Below are positions 49,411 through 61,875 of a stretch of 64,000 bases of DNA, in pieces. A program made the position numbers and the translations under genes. Under the pieces are notes generated by a model. The model had not been told where the DNA came from. It did no database searches and saw nothing but the letters and a program-made list of their open reading frames with translations. Source of the DNA: Vibrio europaeus (GTDB lineage Bacteria; Pseudomonadota; Gammaproteobacteria; Enterobacterales; Vibrionaceae); the NCBI RefSeq assembly GCF_001695575.1, contig NZ_LUAX01000001.1, positions 2,108,001-2,172,000 of the forward strand, written 5' to 3'. The number at the start of each line of letters is the position of its first letter. The stretch's first letter is position 1.

Positions 49411-49502
49411 TAGGAGACAAATTCAGTCAACACCTTCTAAACCATCGCTCTATCAACTTACTATCAACAATCACCTCTCGTAGGGCGTAGCCCGATCCCG
49501 TT
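49411..49502. repeat. Modular intergenic repeat, locus C core (92 bp)
   Basis: The first 50 bases (49411-49460) are identical to 22959-23008; over 92 bases 86 match locus A. It ends in the mini-palindrome GGGCGTAGCCC. It follows the tandem array directly, as the core follows the single unit in locus A. Confidence 0.9.
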
Positions 49503-49519
49503 CTCATCTCCCATAAAAA

Positions 49520-49543
49520 AATGCCCCGCAAAAGCGAGGCATT
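49520..49543 (-). terminator. Probable eno terminator
   Basis: AATGCC-C-CGC / GCG-A-GGCATT stem with loop AAAA and a run of seven A on its left (U run in the minus-strand RNA). It is about 140 bp beyond the eno stop, past an inverted-repeat element. Confidence 0.75.
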
Positions 49544-49568
49544 CAAAAGCATTAGTGCATAATTCTAA

Positions 49569-49675
49569 CTAGTTGGTGCTATAGCAAGGCAACAAAGAAG
49601 ATTCAGCTATGGAGCATAGTTTCCTATGTGACTTAGTGAATCTTCTGCAGTTAACGCAGCTAGAGTGCCAAGTAG
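49569..49675. repeat. 107-bp nested inverted-repeat element downstream of eno
   Basis: Outer arms 49569-49585 and 49659-49675 match at 13 of 17 positions. Inside are perfect arms GAAGATTCA (49597-49605) and TGAATCTTC (49637-49645), and a small hairpin CATAG-TTTC-CTATG (49615-49628), whose minus-strand RNA would have a GAAA tetraloop. No coding potential. It looks like a MITE or a structured 3' UTR of eno. Confidence 0.6.
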
Positions 49676-49681
49676 GACGAA

Positions 49682-52770
<3,089 letters not shown>

Positions 52771-52844
52771 TTAACCGCCACAACGTGAAATCTATCACAC
52801 TGCAATTTTTTATTTTTTGCTTCAAATCAAATTCGAGTGATGGA

Positions 52845-53657
52845 TTAGTTGCCACTCTCTTTGTTAACTTCTAGCGCTTTTACTCTGTCCCAAAACGCAT
52901 CTAACTGATCTAAATCGTAATCTGTCAGTTGTTTGCCCTGCTCTGCAACTAATGACTCGACCCCTTTAAATCGCTTAGCGAATTTAAGGTTGGCTTTACT
53001 CAGTGCTACTTCTGGGTCTTTACCTAAATGACGCGATAAGTTGACCGTGGCGAACAGCAGATCTCCGAGCTCAAGTTCAATTTTTTCTTCATCAGGAGAG
53101 ACTTGCAGCGCCTCTTCCATCACTTCTTCAATCTCTTCCTGAACCTTACCAACCACAGGGCCAAGCGAGTTCCAATCAAATCCGTGTTTCGCCACTTTCT
53201 TTTGTATTTTTGTGGCACGAGATAACGCAGGTAGAGAATTTGGTATTGAGTCTAGAATACTTTGTTCTTTTTTGCCTACCTGGGCTTTTTCTTTTGCTTT
53301 TTCCGCTTCCCAGTTGGCATTAATCTGCTCATCCGACTCAAACTCGACATCAGAGAAAACATGCGGATGACGACGAGTCAGCTTCTCATTGACGGTTTCG
53401 ACCACTTCAGAGAAATCAAACAGTTGCTGCTCTTTAGCCAGTTGGCTGTAGAAGATAACTTGAAAGAGCAGATCACCCAGTTCCTCTTTTAGGTTCGACC
53501 AATCGCGATTCTGAATCGCATCAACAACTTCATAGGTCTCTTCAATGGTGTGAGGAACAATAGTGTCAAAGCTCTGTTTTAGATCCCAAGGACAACCGCT
53601 TTCAGGGTCACGAAGCTGCGCCATAATCTGTTCTAACTGTTCAATCGGGTGACTCAT
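52845..53657 (-). CDS. mazG: Nucleoside triphosphate pyrophosphohydrolase MazG
   Basis: 270 residues with two MazG domains; the first has [15 protein letters not shown] and [10 protein letters not shown], with [17 protein letters not shown] as the metal-binding helix, and the second has [18 protein letters not shown]. It hydrolyses (d)NTPs and in E. coli moderates ppGpp-linked stress. ATG 53657 ([12 protein letters not shown]) has AAGGAAGAAGG upstream; an extension of 62 codons would run through an intergenic repeat and the relA terminator and is rejected. Confidence 0.96.
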   Translation of the reverse strand: MSHPIEQLEQIMAQLRDPESGCPWDLKQSFDTIVPHTIEETYEVVDAIQNRDWSNLKEELGDLLFQVIFYSQLAKEQQLFDFSEVVETVNEKLTRRHPHVFSDVEFESDEQINANWEAEKAKEKAQVGKKEQSILDSIPNSLPALSRATKIQKKVAKHGFDWNSLGPVVGKVQEEIEEVMEEALQVSPDEEKIELELGDLLFATVNLSRHLGKDPEVALSKANLKFAKRFKGVESLVAEQGKQLTDYDLDQLDAFWDRVKALEVNKESGN

Positions 53658-53706
53658 ATTCCTTCTTCCTTTAAATTTTCTATCTAAAGAACTTTCATTT
53701 AAATAA

Positions 53707-53736
53707 AAAGGTGAGCAGCCAAAACCACTCACCTTT
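53707..53736 (-). terminator. Terminator after relA
   Basis: AAAGGTGAG / CTCACCTTT stem with a 12-nt loop and a U-rich tail on the minus strand, about 120 bp beyond the relA stop and past a small repeat element. Confidence 0.8.
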
Positions 53737-53747
53737 AAAATCATTTT

Positions 53748-53842
53748 TGTCATCCCCGAGGGCGAAGTATGAGCGAGTTGAGGATCTCTAAGCGTTTTAA
53801 GAGATTCCTTATCACGTTCGTCCCTCACTGTAGGGAATGACA
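53748..53842. repeat. 95-bp inverted-repeat element between relA and mazG
   Basis: The ends TGTCATCCC (53748-53756) and GGAATGACA (53834-53842) are inverted repeats matching at 8 of 9. Inside, GGATCTC and GAGATTCC can pair. The TGTCATYCC terminus resembles small dispersed elements of many gammaproteobacteria. No coding function. Confidence 0.6.
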
Positions 53843-53857
53843 TTTATCGAGTTACTA

Positions 53858-56077
53858 TCAACCAAGTCTTTTGACAGACATAACATCTTTAATCTGCTCA
53901 ACTCGTTTAGACACGCGCTGCAGAATCTCAACGTTGGTCACTTCCAAGTCAAAGTCCATGATCGACATTTGAGTACGATAATCAACGCGACTCTTCATAC
54001 TGGTCACTTTGATCTTTTCGTTAGCAAACAGAGTCGTGATGTCTTTAAGCAGTCCACCGCGTTCCATCGCTTCAACGCGAACGGTTAGGATGTAAGAGCC
54101 AACAAATCCACTACCCCACACCGTGTCGATAATACGTTCTGGCGCATGGTGACGCAGTTCTTCAAGCTGCTCACAGTCTGCTCGGTGTACTGAAATGCCA
54201 CGACCTTGCGTGATGTAACCTGCGATCTCATCACCAGGGATCGGCTGACAACAACGAGCAAGGTGGGTCATTAAGTTATCGACCCCTTCCACCACAACCG
54301 CATCTTTCTTCGGACGACTTTGCGCTGGGGCTTTACTTTCTGCCTCTTGAAGCTTCTCTAGGGCTTGCTGATCTTCTTCTTCTGCGGTTGGCTTATTGAC
54401 CAAGGCATTGATGTGGTTGATCACTTGGTTGATACGTAAGTCACCGCTTCCGATACCAACGTACAGTTCATCCGTGCTGTTAACGTTAAAGCGCTTCAAC
54501 GCATACTGCTCGGCGTCTTTTAAAGTCGCACCAATTTTCTGTAATTCAACTTCGAGAATATCGCGCCCTGCTTCGACGTTTTTCTCGCGGCTTTGCTTAC
54601 GGAACCACGCATTGATTTTCGCGCGTGCTCGACCTGAAGTCACAAAGCCCATCGAAGGGTTTAGCCAATCACGAGAGGGATTGGGCTCTTTAGAGGTGAT
54701 GATCTCAACTTGATCACCCATTGCCAGTTTGTGGGTAAACGGAACAATACGCCCAGCAACCTTGGCACCAATACAGCGGTGACCGACTTCAGAGTGAATG
54801 TGATAAGCAAAATCGAGTGGTGTCGCTCCCATTGGTAGGTCGACCACATCGCCACGAGGGGTAAAGGCATACACACGGTCATCGAACACCTGACTACGTA
54901 GTTCATCAAGCATTTCACCCGAGTCAGACATCTCTTCTTGCCAATCGAGTAGCTTACGCAACCAAGTAATTTTCTCATCATAACCACTACGACCACCGCC
55001 ACCTTCTTTGTATTTCCAGTGCGCAGCAACACCTAACTCAGAATCTTCGTGCATATCTTTAGTACGAATCTGAATCTCAATCGTCTTGCCTTCTGGGCCA
55101 AGAATCACGGTGTGAATAGACTGGTAACCGTTAGGCTTAGGGTTAGCCACGTAATCATCAAATTCACTCGGCAGGTGTTTATACTTGGTATGCACAGTCC
55201 CGAGTGCCGCGTAACAATCTTGCAGTTTGTCGGCGATAATGCGAACCGCTCGAACATCGAATAGCTCATCAAACGCGAGGCCTTTCTTCTGCATTTTTCG
55301 CCAGATGCTGTAGATGTGCTTAGGACGTCCGCTCACCTCTGCATTAATAGCCGAGCCTTTCATTTCAGACGTTAGGTCATCAACAAAGTCTTTGATGTAC
55401 TGCTCACGGACAATGCGACGCTCAGAAAGCTGCTTAGCAATCTGTTTGTAGGTATCGGGTTGTTGGTAACGGAAAGCGTAATCTTCGATTTCCCACTTTA
55501 ACTGACCGATACCAAGGCGGTTCGCTAGTGGTGCATAGATGTTAGTACACTCTTGAGCGGCTGCTCGGCGTACCTCATCTGGCGCTTTCTTCACTTCAAT
55601 CAGGTTACAGATTCGCTCGGCAAGTTTGATAACTACGCAGCGAAAATCATCCACCATCGCAAGTAACATGCGGCGTACATTGTCGACCTGAGAAGAGGCA
55701 GCACTGCCTTCAAGGGTCACGTTCAGTTGACCAAGTGCGGCCATCTCTTCAACGCCGTCAATCAGCTTAACGGTCTCTTTACCGAAATCTTCTTCGAATT
55801 GCTCTCGGCTATACGCGCCGCTCGACACGAGCGGAAACAACAATGCAGCGACAAGGGTCGCTTTGTCCATCGACAGAGTAATAAGGATTTCGATCATTTC
55901 TCGCCCGCGCCACAAGAGTAGCTGGCCTTGATCGTTATCTTGTAAAATCGCCTCACCCTGGAGGTAAACTTCTTTTAAGCGCTTAGCCACTTTAGGGTCT
56001 TGCCCTAAGCTAGAAATCCACTTATCTAGCTCAAACTGTTCGTCTTGATTTAAATGTGCGCTTCTTACCGCAACCAT
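53858..56077 (-). CDS. relA: (p)ppGpp synthetase RelA
   Basis: 739 residues. Inactive HD-like N-terminal domain; synthetase domain with HIYSIWRKMQKKGLAFDELF, SEFDDYVANPKPNGYQSIHT and EIQIRTKDMHEDSELGVAAHW; TGS domain (about 405-465, VYAFTPRGDVVDLPMGATPLDFAYHIH); zinc-finger region with LARCCQPIPGDE; C-terminal ACT domain. The EFDD motif, in place of RFKD, marks the monofunctional RelA type. It responds to uncharged tRNA on stalled ribosomes. It lies between rlmD and mazG as in E. coli. Confidence 0.97.
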   Translation of the reverse strand: MVAVRSAHLNQDEQFELDKWISSLGQDPKVAKRLKEVYLQGEAILQDNDQGQLLLWRGREMIEILITLSMDKATLVAALLFPLVSSGAYSREQFEEDFGKETVKLIDGVEEMAALGQLNVTLEGSAASSQVDNVRRMLLAMVDDFRCVVIKLAERICNLIEVKKAPDEVRRAAAQECTNIYAPLANRLGIGQLKWEIEDYAFRYQQPDTYKQIAKQLSERRIVREQYIKDFVDDLTSEMKGSAINAEVSGRPKHIYSIWRKMQKKGLAFDELFDVRAVRIIADKLQDCYAALGTVHTKYKHLPSEFDDYVANPKPNGYQSIHTVILGPEGKTIEIQIRTKDMHEDSELGVAAHWKYKEGGGGRSGYDEKITWLRKLLDWQEEMSDSGEMLDELRSQVFDDRVYAFTPRGDVVDLPMGATPLDFAYHIHSEVGHRCIGAKVAGRIVPFTHKLAMGDQVEIITSKEPNPSRDWLNPSMGFVTSGRARAKINAWFRKQSREKNVEAGRDILEVELQKIGATLKDAEQYALKRFNVNSTDELYVGIGSGDLRINQVINHINALVNKPTAEEEDQQALEKLQEAESKAPAQSRPKKDAVVVEGVDNLMTHLARCCQPIPGDEIAGYITQGRGISVHRADCEQLEELRHHAPERIIDTVWGSGFVGSYILTVRVEAMERGGLLKDITTLFANEKIKVTSMKSRVDYRTQMSIMDFDLEVTNVEILQRVSKRVEQIKDVMSVKRLG

Positions 56078-56149
56078 TATTTTCGTCCTGTTGTTTTTCT
56101 ATTTTCGAACTACCCATGTTCAGACTACCGACTAGTAGGGAAGTTCGTT

Positions 56150-57469
56150 TTAGTCCTTTACAAAGAGCGCCATAGATTCTAAATGGCTTGTATGCGGAAA
56201 CATATCGAGCATACCTAATTTTTGTAATTTGTAGCCTTGATTGAGCAAGCTTTGTGAATCTCTGGCAAGCGTCGCTGGATTACACGACACATATACCACT
56301 CGGCTCGCACCCAAAGCAGATATCTGCTCTATAATACCGCTTGCCCCTGCTCTTGCCGGATCAAGCAGTATTTTATCAAAATTTTCGGCTGCCCAGGGCT
56401 GACCAGACACATCTTGTTCCAAATTGGCCTGGTAGAAAGCGGTGTTATTGATACCGTTAACTTGGGCATTATTGGCGGCTTTTTCAACCATGACATCGAC
56501 GCCTTCCACCCCGACGACACTCGCCACTTGCTTTGCCATTGGCAAACTAAAATTACCCAAACCACAGAATAGGTCTAATACTCTGTCTTGCTCACTCAAC
56601 TCAAGCCAAGACAACGCTTGCTCAACCATAGTTTGATTGACGTTCTGGTTAACCTGAATAAAGTTGTTTGGCTCAAACGGTATTGTCACGCCCGCTTCTA
56701 GATAGTGAGCCGACTCCCCCACCACTCGATTAAGCTGATCGCTTTCCGGCATCAGGTATAAGCTCGCCTGATTTTCTGCCGCGAACTGCTCCAGCAGTTT
56801 TTGCTCACTCTCTTTGAGGGCTTTTAGATGGCGCAGAACAATCACTTTGGTATTGTCGCCTTTAACTAGCTCCACATGACCGATGTTCTCTTGGTTGGAG
56901 AAACCACTGAGCAGGTCATAAAGTGGCGCTAATAAATTATCCAGCTCGGTATCTAAAACTGGACAATGGGTCACTGTGACAATGTCTTTGCTCTGTTTCT
57001 TGCGAAAGCCAAACTCAAGCTGGCATGTTTTCTTGTTCAGCTTGATACTGACGCGGGCACGACGGCGATAGCCACGCTCATCTCCCACAACAGGGGCGCT
57101 TAGTGCAACGCTTTGCCCAGCAAATTTACTCATCAACTGACTCAGTGTTTGCTGCTTGTACTCTTGCTGCGCCTCTACAGATAAATGCTGCATATTACAA
57201 CCGCCACACTCTGCGTAATGTTGGCAAAATGGCGCTATGCGTTGCTCACTGGCTTTTTGAATCTTAATTAACTTGGCACGGGCAAACTTGCTCTTACTTT
57301 CTGTCAGCTGAGCAAGAACTTGTTCGCCTGGCAAAGCACCTTCTATAAAAATGGGCTTTTTATTCTGGTAGGCCATACCTGCGCCGTGATGATCCAACTT
57401 TTCAATCGTCAGCGATTGGTGTTTGGTATTCAGTTGAGTTTTCTTCTTTGGTTGGAAAAAACGCGCCAT
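56150..57469 (-). CDS. rlmD: 23S rRNA (uracil(1939)-C(5))-methyltransferase
   Basis: 439 residues. N-terminal TRAM domain (about 15-70, [19 protein letters not shown]), 4Fe-4S cysteines C82, C88 and C91 in [10 protein letters not shown] with a fourth in VTHCPVL, SAM-binding [15 protein letters not shown], and the catalytic cysteine in [13 protein letters not shown]. It methylates U1939 of 23S rRNA. It is 72 bp upstream of relA and divergent from barA, the E. coli arrangement. Confidence 0.97.
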   Translation of the reverse strand: MARFFQPKKKTQLNTKHQSLTIEKLDHHGAGMAYQNKKPIFIEGALPGEQVLAQLTESKSKFARAKLIKIQKASEQRIAPFCQHYAECGGCNMQHLSVEAQQEYKQQTLSQLMSKFAGQSVALSAPVVGDERGYRRRARVSIKLNKKTCQLEFGFRKKQSKDIVTVTHCPVLDTELDNLLAPLYDLLSGFSNQENIGHVELVKGDNTKVIVLRHLKALKESEQKLLEQFAAENQASLYLMPESDQLNRVVGESAHYLEAGVTIPFEPNNFIQVNQNVNQTMVEQALSWLELSEQDRVLDLFCGLGNFSLPMAKQVASVVGVEGVDVMVEKAANNAQVNGINNTAFYQANLEQDVSGQPWAAENFDKILLDPARAGASGIIEQISALGASRVVYVSCNPATLARDSQSLLNQGYKLQKLGMLDMFPHTSHLESMALFVKD

Positions 57470-57843
57470 GATTTGTGCCTACTATTTATGACCTTACGGC
57501 CTATTGCTCGAATTGCTGCTTGTGTCCCAAGCTTTTACGCTTGAATCATTGTCTGAGCCGACTGAGTTGATTATGCTTAGTAACCTTAGCTTGGAATAAC
57601 CTAAGCCTGCTAGCACGCTCCTTTTAGCGCCTAACTTTGTCAAAATCACCGCAATAGACCAGCTATTGACTTGTGATTTTTCCTCGTTATGCATCTAAAA
57701 TTATCGTACTAGCCTGTAAGAACATGGGCTCACGGAAGAAAATCTCTATGACTTTCTTATCCCAAGCTAAGGTTATCGATTCGACGGCTTCTTTTATTTT
57801 GGAAGTTATTTTCCCATATCCACACCACGATGTTTAGACAATA
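57470..57843. other. Divergent promoter region of rlmD and barA
   Basis: 374 bp without a gene. Small inverted repeats are visible (for example CAAGC-6-GCTTG near 57528-57543), but there is no site I can assign. The minus-strand reading frame within it has no family resemblance or ribosome-binding site. Confidence 0.5.
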
Positions 57844-60630
57844 ATGACAAGATATGGCTTACGCGCCCGCGTTATTACTCTTACCTTAGCGCCGACGCTA
57901 ATTATCGGACTGCTTCTGAGTGCTTTTTTCTCTTTCAATCGCTATCACGACTTAGAAAAGCAGGTTATCAATTCAGGATTAAGTATTATCGAACCGCTGG
58001 CGATCGCCAGTGAAGATGGATTAAAGAATAACAGCCGCGAATCGGTGCGCCGTATCATCAGCTACGCCCACCGCAAGAATTCTAAATTTGTTCGCAGTAT
58101 CGCGGTGTTTGACTACAACCACGAACTGTTTGTTACCTCTAACTTCCATCCAAACTTTGAATTACTCACGTTTCCGCGCAATGCGCCTATTCCGTTATTA
58201 GTCAGTTCAGATTTACAAGAAAACACTCTCATTCTTCGTGCCCCTGTCATTGCTGAGTCAGGGCTTGTCGCGACGATGAAAGGGCCAAACGCTAACCCTG
58301 CTCTCGGCTATGTGGCTATTGAGCTCGATTTATCCTCGCTGCGTTTACAACAGTATCAAGAAATTTTCTCTGCGTTTTTAGTCTTGCTGATTGGCTTAGG
58401 CTTATCTGCCGTCTTTGCTTATCGCTTGATGTACGACGTGACGAGGCCAATTTCGCATATGAAAAACATGGTTGACCGGATTCGTCGAGGTCATCTCGAT
58501 GTGCGTATCGAAGGCAAGATGCATGGTGAGCTAGACTCGCTGAAAAACGGTATCAACGCGATGGCAGTGTCGCTGTCAGAGTACCATGTGGAAATGCAGC
58601 ACAGTATTGACCAAGCGACTTCTGACTTGCGAGAAACCTTAGAGCAGTTAGAAATTCAAAACGTCGAGCTAGATATCGCGAAAAAGCGCGCTCAAGAGGC
58701 GGCGCGGGTTAAGTCGGAGTTCTTAGCTAATATGTCCCATGAGCTGCGCACACCACTCAATGGTGTGATTGGTTTCACTCGTCAAATGCTGAAAACGACC
58801 TTGACCAATAGCCAAACGGATTATCTACAAACGATCGAAAAATCGGCCAATAACCTACTCAATATCATCAATGATATTCTCGACTTTTCGAAGCTTGAGG
58901 CGGGTAAACTGGCTCTGGAAAATATCCCATTTGATTTCCAAGGCTCACTTGAAGAAGTGGTTAGCCTCCAAGCCACCAGCGCCCACGAAAAAGGGCTCGA
59001 ACTGACACTGAAAGTTGATCCTAAGATCCCAACCGGACTGGTTGGTGACCCACTACGTATTCAACAGGTTCTGACTAACCTTGTCGGGAACTCGATTAAA
59101 TTTACTGAACGCGGCAATATCGATATTAGCGTCGAATTACGCTCACAACGAGACGACTCGATTGAACTGCAATTTATGGTGCGCGACACAGGTATCGGTA
59201 TTTCTGAGCGCCAGCAATCGCAGCTATTCCAAGCCTTTAGCCAAGCTGACGCTAGCATTTCAAGACGCTATGGCGGTACAGGGCTGGGCCTTGTTATCAC
59301 CCAAAAACTGGTCAGCCAAATGGGTGGCGAAATCAGCCTAACTAGCCGATTGCACCAAGGTTCGACGTTCTGGTTTACGCTGCGACTCTCTTCTACAGAC
59401 ATGCCAGTCAGCGATCTAATTGAAACGCAAGTGCTACGCCAACGCACCTTGCTGTTAGTCGAGCCAAATATGCAAGCGGCGTCAGTTATTCAGCAAACCT
59501 TGGTACAAGAGGGCTTGGTAGTGACCTATCGCTCATCTTTGCCAGAGGAAGCGGAAAACTTTGACTATGTGCTTCTCAACCTTTCACCAAGCAAAGATAA
59601 CGACACCACGTCAGTTCAATTGATGGTTGAGCAAGCCATGCGCTGTGCACCTCATGTGGTTGTGGGCACACCAAGTACCACGCTTGCGCTGTCAGATCAT
59701 TTGATTCAAAAATACCACATTCACTGTATTACCAAGCCACTATCGCGTCGAAAACTGCTGCAAACCCTAGCGGCAAATCAAGAGAGTATTCCTCTGCTTG
59801 AAAGCCCAGAAGAAAACCGCGAAACATTGCCACTGCGAGTGATGGCAGTCGACGATAACCCAGCTAACTTGAAACTGATCAGCGCCCTACTCCAAGAGCG
59901 AGTCGACAGTGTGGTTACTTGCACCAATGGTGTCGATGCGGTCAAGCAAGCTGAAGTTCAACACTTTGACATCATCTTAATGGACATCCAAATGCCGCAT
60001 ATGGACGGTGTGACCGCGTGTGGCAAGATCAAGCAAACTGAGCTCAACGCGAATACGCCGGTCATAGCAGTAACTGCCCATGCGATGAGTGGCGAACGCG
60101 ACCGCTTACTTCAGGCAGGTATGGATGATTACCTCACCAAACCGATCGAAGAGCATGTACTGCAACAAGTCTTGATGCACTGGAACCCACACACCAACGA
60201 GCAAGAGCTAGAGAAACTCGAAATTACTTCAAGCCCAGTGACTATCGAAGCTCAGGAGGAAGAAGCGACTCAAATTGAACACAGCAATATGATCATTGAT
60301 TGGCAAGCTGCACTTAAACAGTCCGCCAATAAAGAAGATTTAGCGCGAGATATGCTCAGGATGTTGGTCGATTATATTCCTGAAGTGAACGCGATTGTTG
60401 AAGGCGCTCTTGAAGATGATCATTTCGATACCGAACAGCTAATTCATCACGTACACAAGCTACATGGCAGCAGCTCTTATTGTGGAGTTCCGCGCTTGAA
60501 AAATGTCTGCGCAACGATAGAGAAAACCCTTCGTTCAGGTGCTGCAATTGAAGACATTGAACCTGAGTTATTCGAACTGCAAGATGAGATGGAAAAAGTG
60601 GTTGCGAGCGCTCAGCCTTATTTGGAATAG
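57844..60630 (+). CDS. barA: Hybrid sensor histidine kinase BarA/VarS
   Basis: 928 residues. TM1 (about 9-29), a periplasmic domain (30-165), TM2 (about 166-190), HAMP (190-245), HisKA with phospho-acceptor H299 in NMSHELRTPLNG, and an HATPase domain with NLVGNSIKFTE and RYGGTGLGLVI. A degenerate receiver without a clear phospho-acceptor Asp (about 535-640) is followed by an intact receiver with D714 (ILMDIQMPHMDG) and an Hpt domain with H871 (HKLHGSSSY). This is the tripartite BarA design, called VarS in V. cholerae; it phosphorylates UvrY/VarA, which drives Csr small RNAs. The convergent vpvC stop abuts its own stop. Confidence 0.95.
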   Translation: MTRYGLRARVITLTLAPTLIIGLLLSAFFSFNRYHDLEKQVINSGLSIIEPLAIASEDGLKNNSRESVRRIISYAHRKNSKFVRSIAVFDYNHELFVTSNFHPNFELLTFPRNAPIPLLVSSDLQENTLILRAPVIAESGLVATMKGPNANPALGYVAIELDLSSLRLQQYQEIFSAFLVLLIGLGLSAVFAYRLMYDVTRPISHMKNMVDRIRRGHLDVRIEGKMHGELDSLKNGINAMAVSLSEYHVEMQHSIDQATSDLRETLEQLEIQNVELDIAKKRAQEAARVKSEFLANMSHELRTPLNGVIGFTRQMLKTTLTNSQTDYLQTIEKSANNLLNIINDILDFSKLEAGKLALENIPFDFQGSLEEVVSLQATSAHEKGLELTLKVDPKIPTGLVGDPLRIQQVLTNLVGNSIKFTERGNIDISVELRSQRDDSIELQFMVRDTGIGISERQQSQLFQAFSQADASISRRYGGTGLGLVITQKLVSQMGGEISLTSRLHQGSTFWFTLRLSSTDMPVSDLIETQVLRQRTLLLVEPNMQAASVIQQTLVQEGLVVTYRSSLPEEAENFDYVLLNLSPSKDNDTTSVQLMVEQAMRCAPHVVVGTPSTTLALSDHLIQKYHIHCITKPLSRRKLLQTLAANQESIPLLESPEENRETLPLRVMAVDDNPANLKLISALLQERVDSVVTCTNGVDAVKQAEVQHFDIILMDIQMPHMDGVTACGKIKQTELNANTPVIAVTAHAMSGERDRLLQAGMDDYLTKPIEEHVLQQVLMHWNPHTNEQELEKLEITSSPVTIEAQEEEATQIEHSNMIIDWQAALKQSANKEDLARDMLRMLVDYIPEVNAIVEGALEDDHFDTEQLIHHVHKLHGSSSYCGVPRLKNVCATIEKTLRSGAAIEDIEPELFELQDEMEKVVASAQPYLE

Positions 60631-61875
60631 CTAATCTGAATCTTCAGTAGATAAAGGGAAAAATCGGAAGTCGTTCTTATTCGATTGCTTGACTGAGTAC
60701 ATAGCCCGATCCGCCTTATGGACTAGCTTCTCAATATCGAGCTTTGCCGATTGCTCTACTGCAACACCTATACTGCACCCCACCGAAATGGGGTGCTGGT
60801 TGTAGACAACTGGCTGACTCGCCAATTGAATAGCTTGTGCCGCCATTTTCGCGAGTAACTTGTCGTCTTGTTGCTGCAACACAAGATAAATCACAAACTC
60901 ATCACCGCCTATCCGCCCAACGACTCCTGGTATATTGCTATTTGACTGTAGCCGAGAAAATCGGATCGCAATTTGCGTTAAAATTAAGTCTCCCGCTGCA
61001 TGGCCATAAGTATCATTGACGGCTTTAAAGCCATCAAGATCGACCAACAGTAGCGCAATGTAATGACTTGAATGAGTCGCATCTTGAATATACTTTTCGC
61101 ACCCTAGCCGATTCTTTAATCCAGTCAAAATATCTTGCTCGGCAAGGTTACGGTAGTACTGCTCCCAATGCTCGATTTGAGCTCTTAGTTCACGCTCTCT
61201 CTCAATCGCTTGACGTGAGCTATCGATAAAGGCGTTAACGCTTTGTACCACAACTCCAAGTTCATTTTTTTGGTTCACCTCATCCGTTGCAATGGTGTCT
61301 GTATTACCTGGTTTTATGGAATACAACGCCTTGGCTAAGGCGGTTAATGGTCGACCGACAATACGTTCAAAAATTAGAATCAGCGCCACCACAGTGACAA
61401 CAAACTGAATAACGACAAATAACACTTGGTTAAACACCGCCGCTAAGGCTTTCTGCTGTAAAACTTGCGAGTTATTGTGAATATACAAGGTCCCAATGGG
61501 TTTACCATCAGTCGGTGAATAAAGCCGATAAGTGTTGGCGGTTTCCCATAGGCTCTCTTCATCGACCAAAACTCGTATCGATGAAAATGAAACGTCATCT
61601 TGCCCCTCTAACATCACTGCATCGATCTCTTCATGCAGCATCAAAGCGTCCATAACTTCATTGGCTATTTCGCTATTATTGACGTAAATAGCGATTGCTG
61701 CGGACCCTGACAGAGACAACACTAGCTTTTGTTCTAGCTCGTTATGACTTTTATCTGCTTGATTGAGACCAGTAGGGATCATCACCACCAAAACGATACT
61801 AAGATACGCCAGGGCCAACACGGAGACGATCCTCAGCATTCTGCTTGATAATGATTGAACTTTGGGCTTATTCAT
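60631..61875 (-). CDS. vpvC: Membrane diguanylate cyclase VpvC
   Basis: 414 residues. TM1 (about 13-33), a periplasmic domain of about 110 residues like that of YfiN (CHASE8 type, SLSGSAAIAIYVNNSEIANEV), TM2 (about 148-169), HAMP (about 170-222), a short linker, then GGDEF (about 245-408) with the intact GGDEF motif at 323-327 and no RxxD inhibitory site. The linker carries Trp237. In V. cholerae VpvC a Trp-to-Arg change at position 240 converts smooth to rugose colonies. It overlaps vpvB by 8 bp and is the last gene of a three-gene operon. Confidence 0.88.
   Translation of the reverse strand: MNKPKVQSLSSRMLRIVSVLALAYLSIVLVVMIPTGLNQADKSHNELEQKLVLSLSGSAAIAIYVNNSEIANEVMDALMLHEEIDAVMLEGQDDVSFSSIRVLVDEESLWETANTYRLYSPTDGKPIGTLYIHNNSQVLQQKALAAVFNQVLFVVIQFVVTVVALILIFERIVGRPLTALAKALYSIKPGNTDTIATDEVNQKNELGVVVQSVNAFIDSSRQAIERERELRAQIEHWEQYYRNLAEQDILTGLKNRLGCEKYIQDATHSSHYIALLLVDLDGFKAVNDTYGHAAGDLILTQIAIRFSRLQSNSNIPGVVGRIGGDEFVIYLVLQQQDDKLLAKMAAQAIQLASQPVVYNQHPISVGCSIGVAVEQSAKLDIEKLVHKADRAMYSVKQSNKNDFRFFPLSTEDSD

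Noticed and set aside
49223..49420. Minus-strand frame of repeated Ser-Pro-Val-Leu-Gln-Phe
   Set aside because: It is the 8-bp tandem array read in successive frames; no ribosome-binding site and no family.
53658..53843. 62-codon N-terminal extension of mazG
   Set aside because: It runs through the relA terminator and an intergenic repeat; ATG 53657 has a good ribosome-binding site and the family N-terminus.
57494..57694. Minus-strand 66-codon frame in the rlmD-barA gap
   Set aside because: No ribosome-binding site, no family resemblance, and it overlaps the likely promoters.
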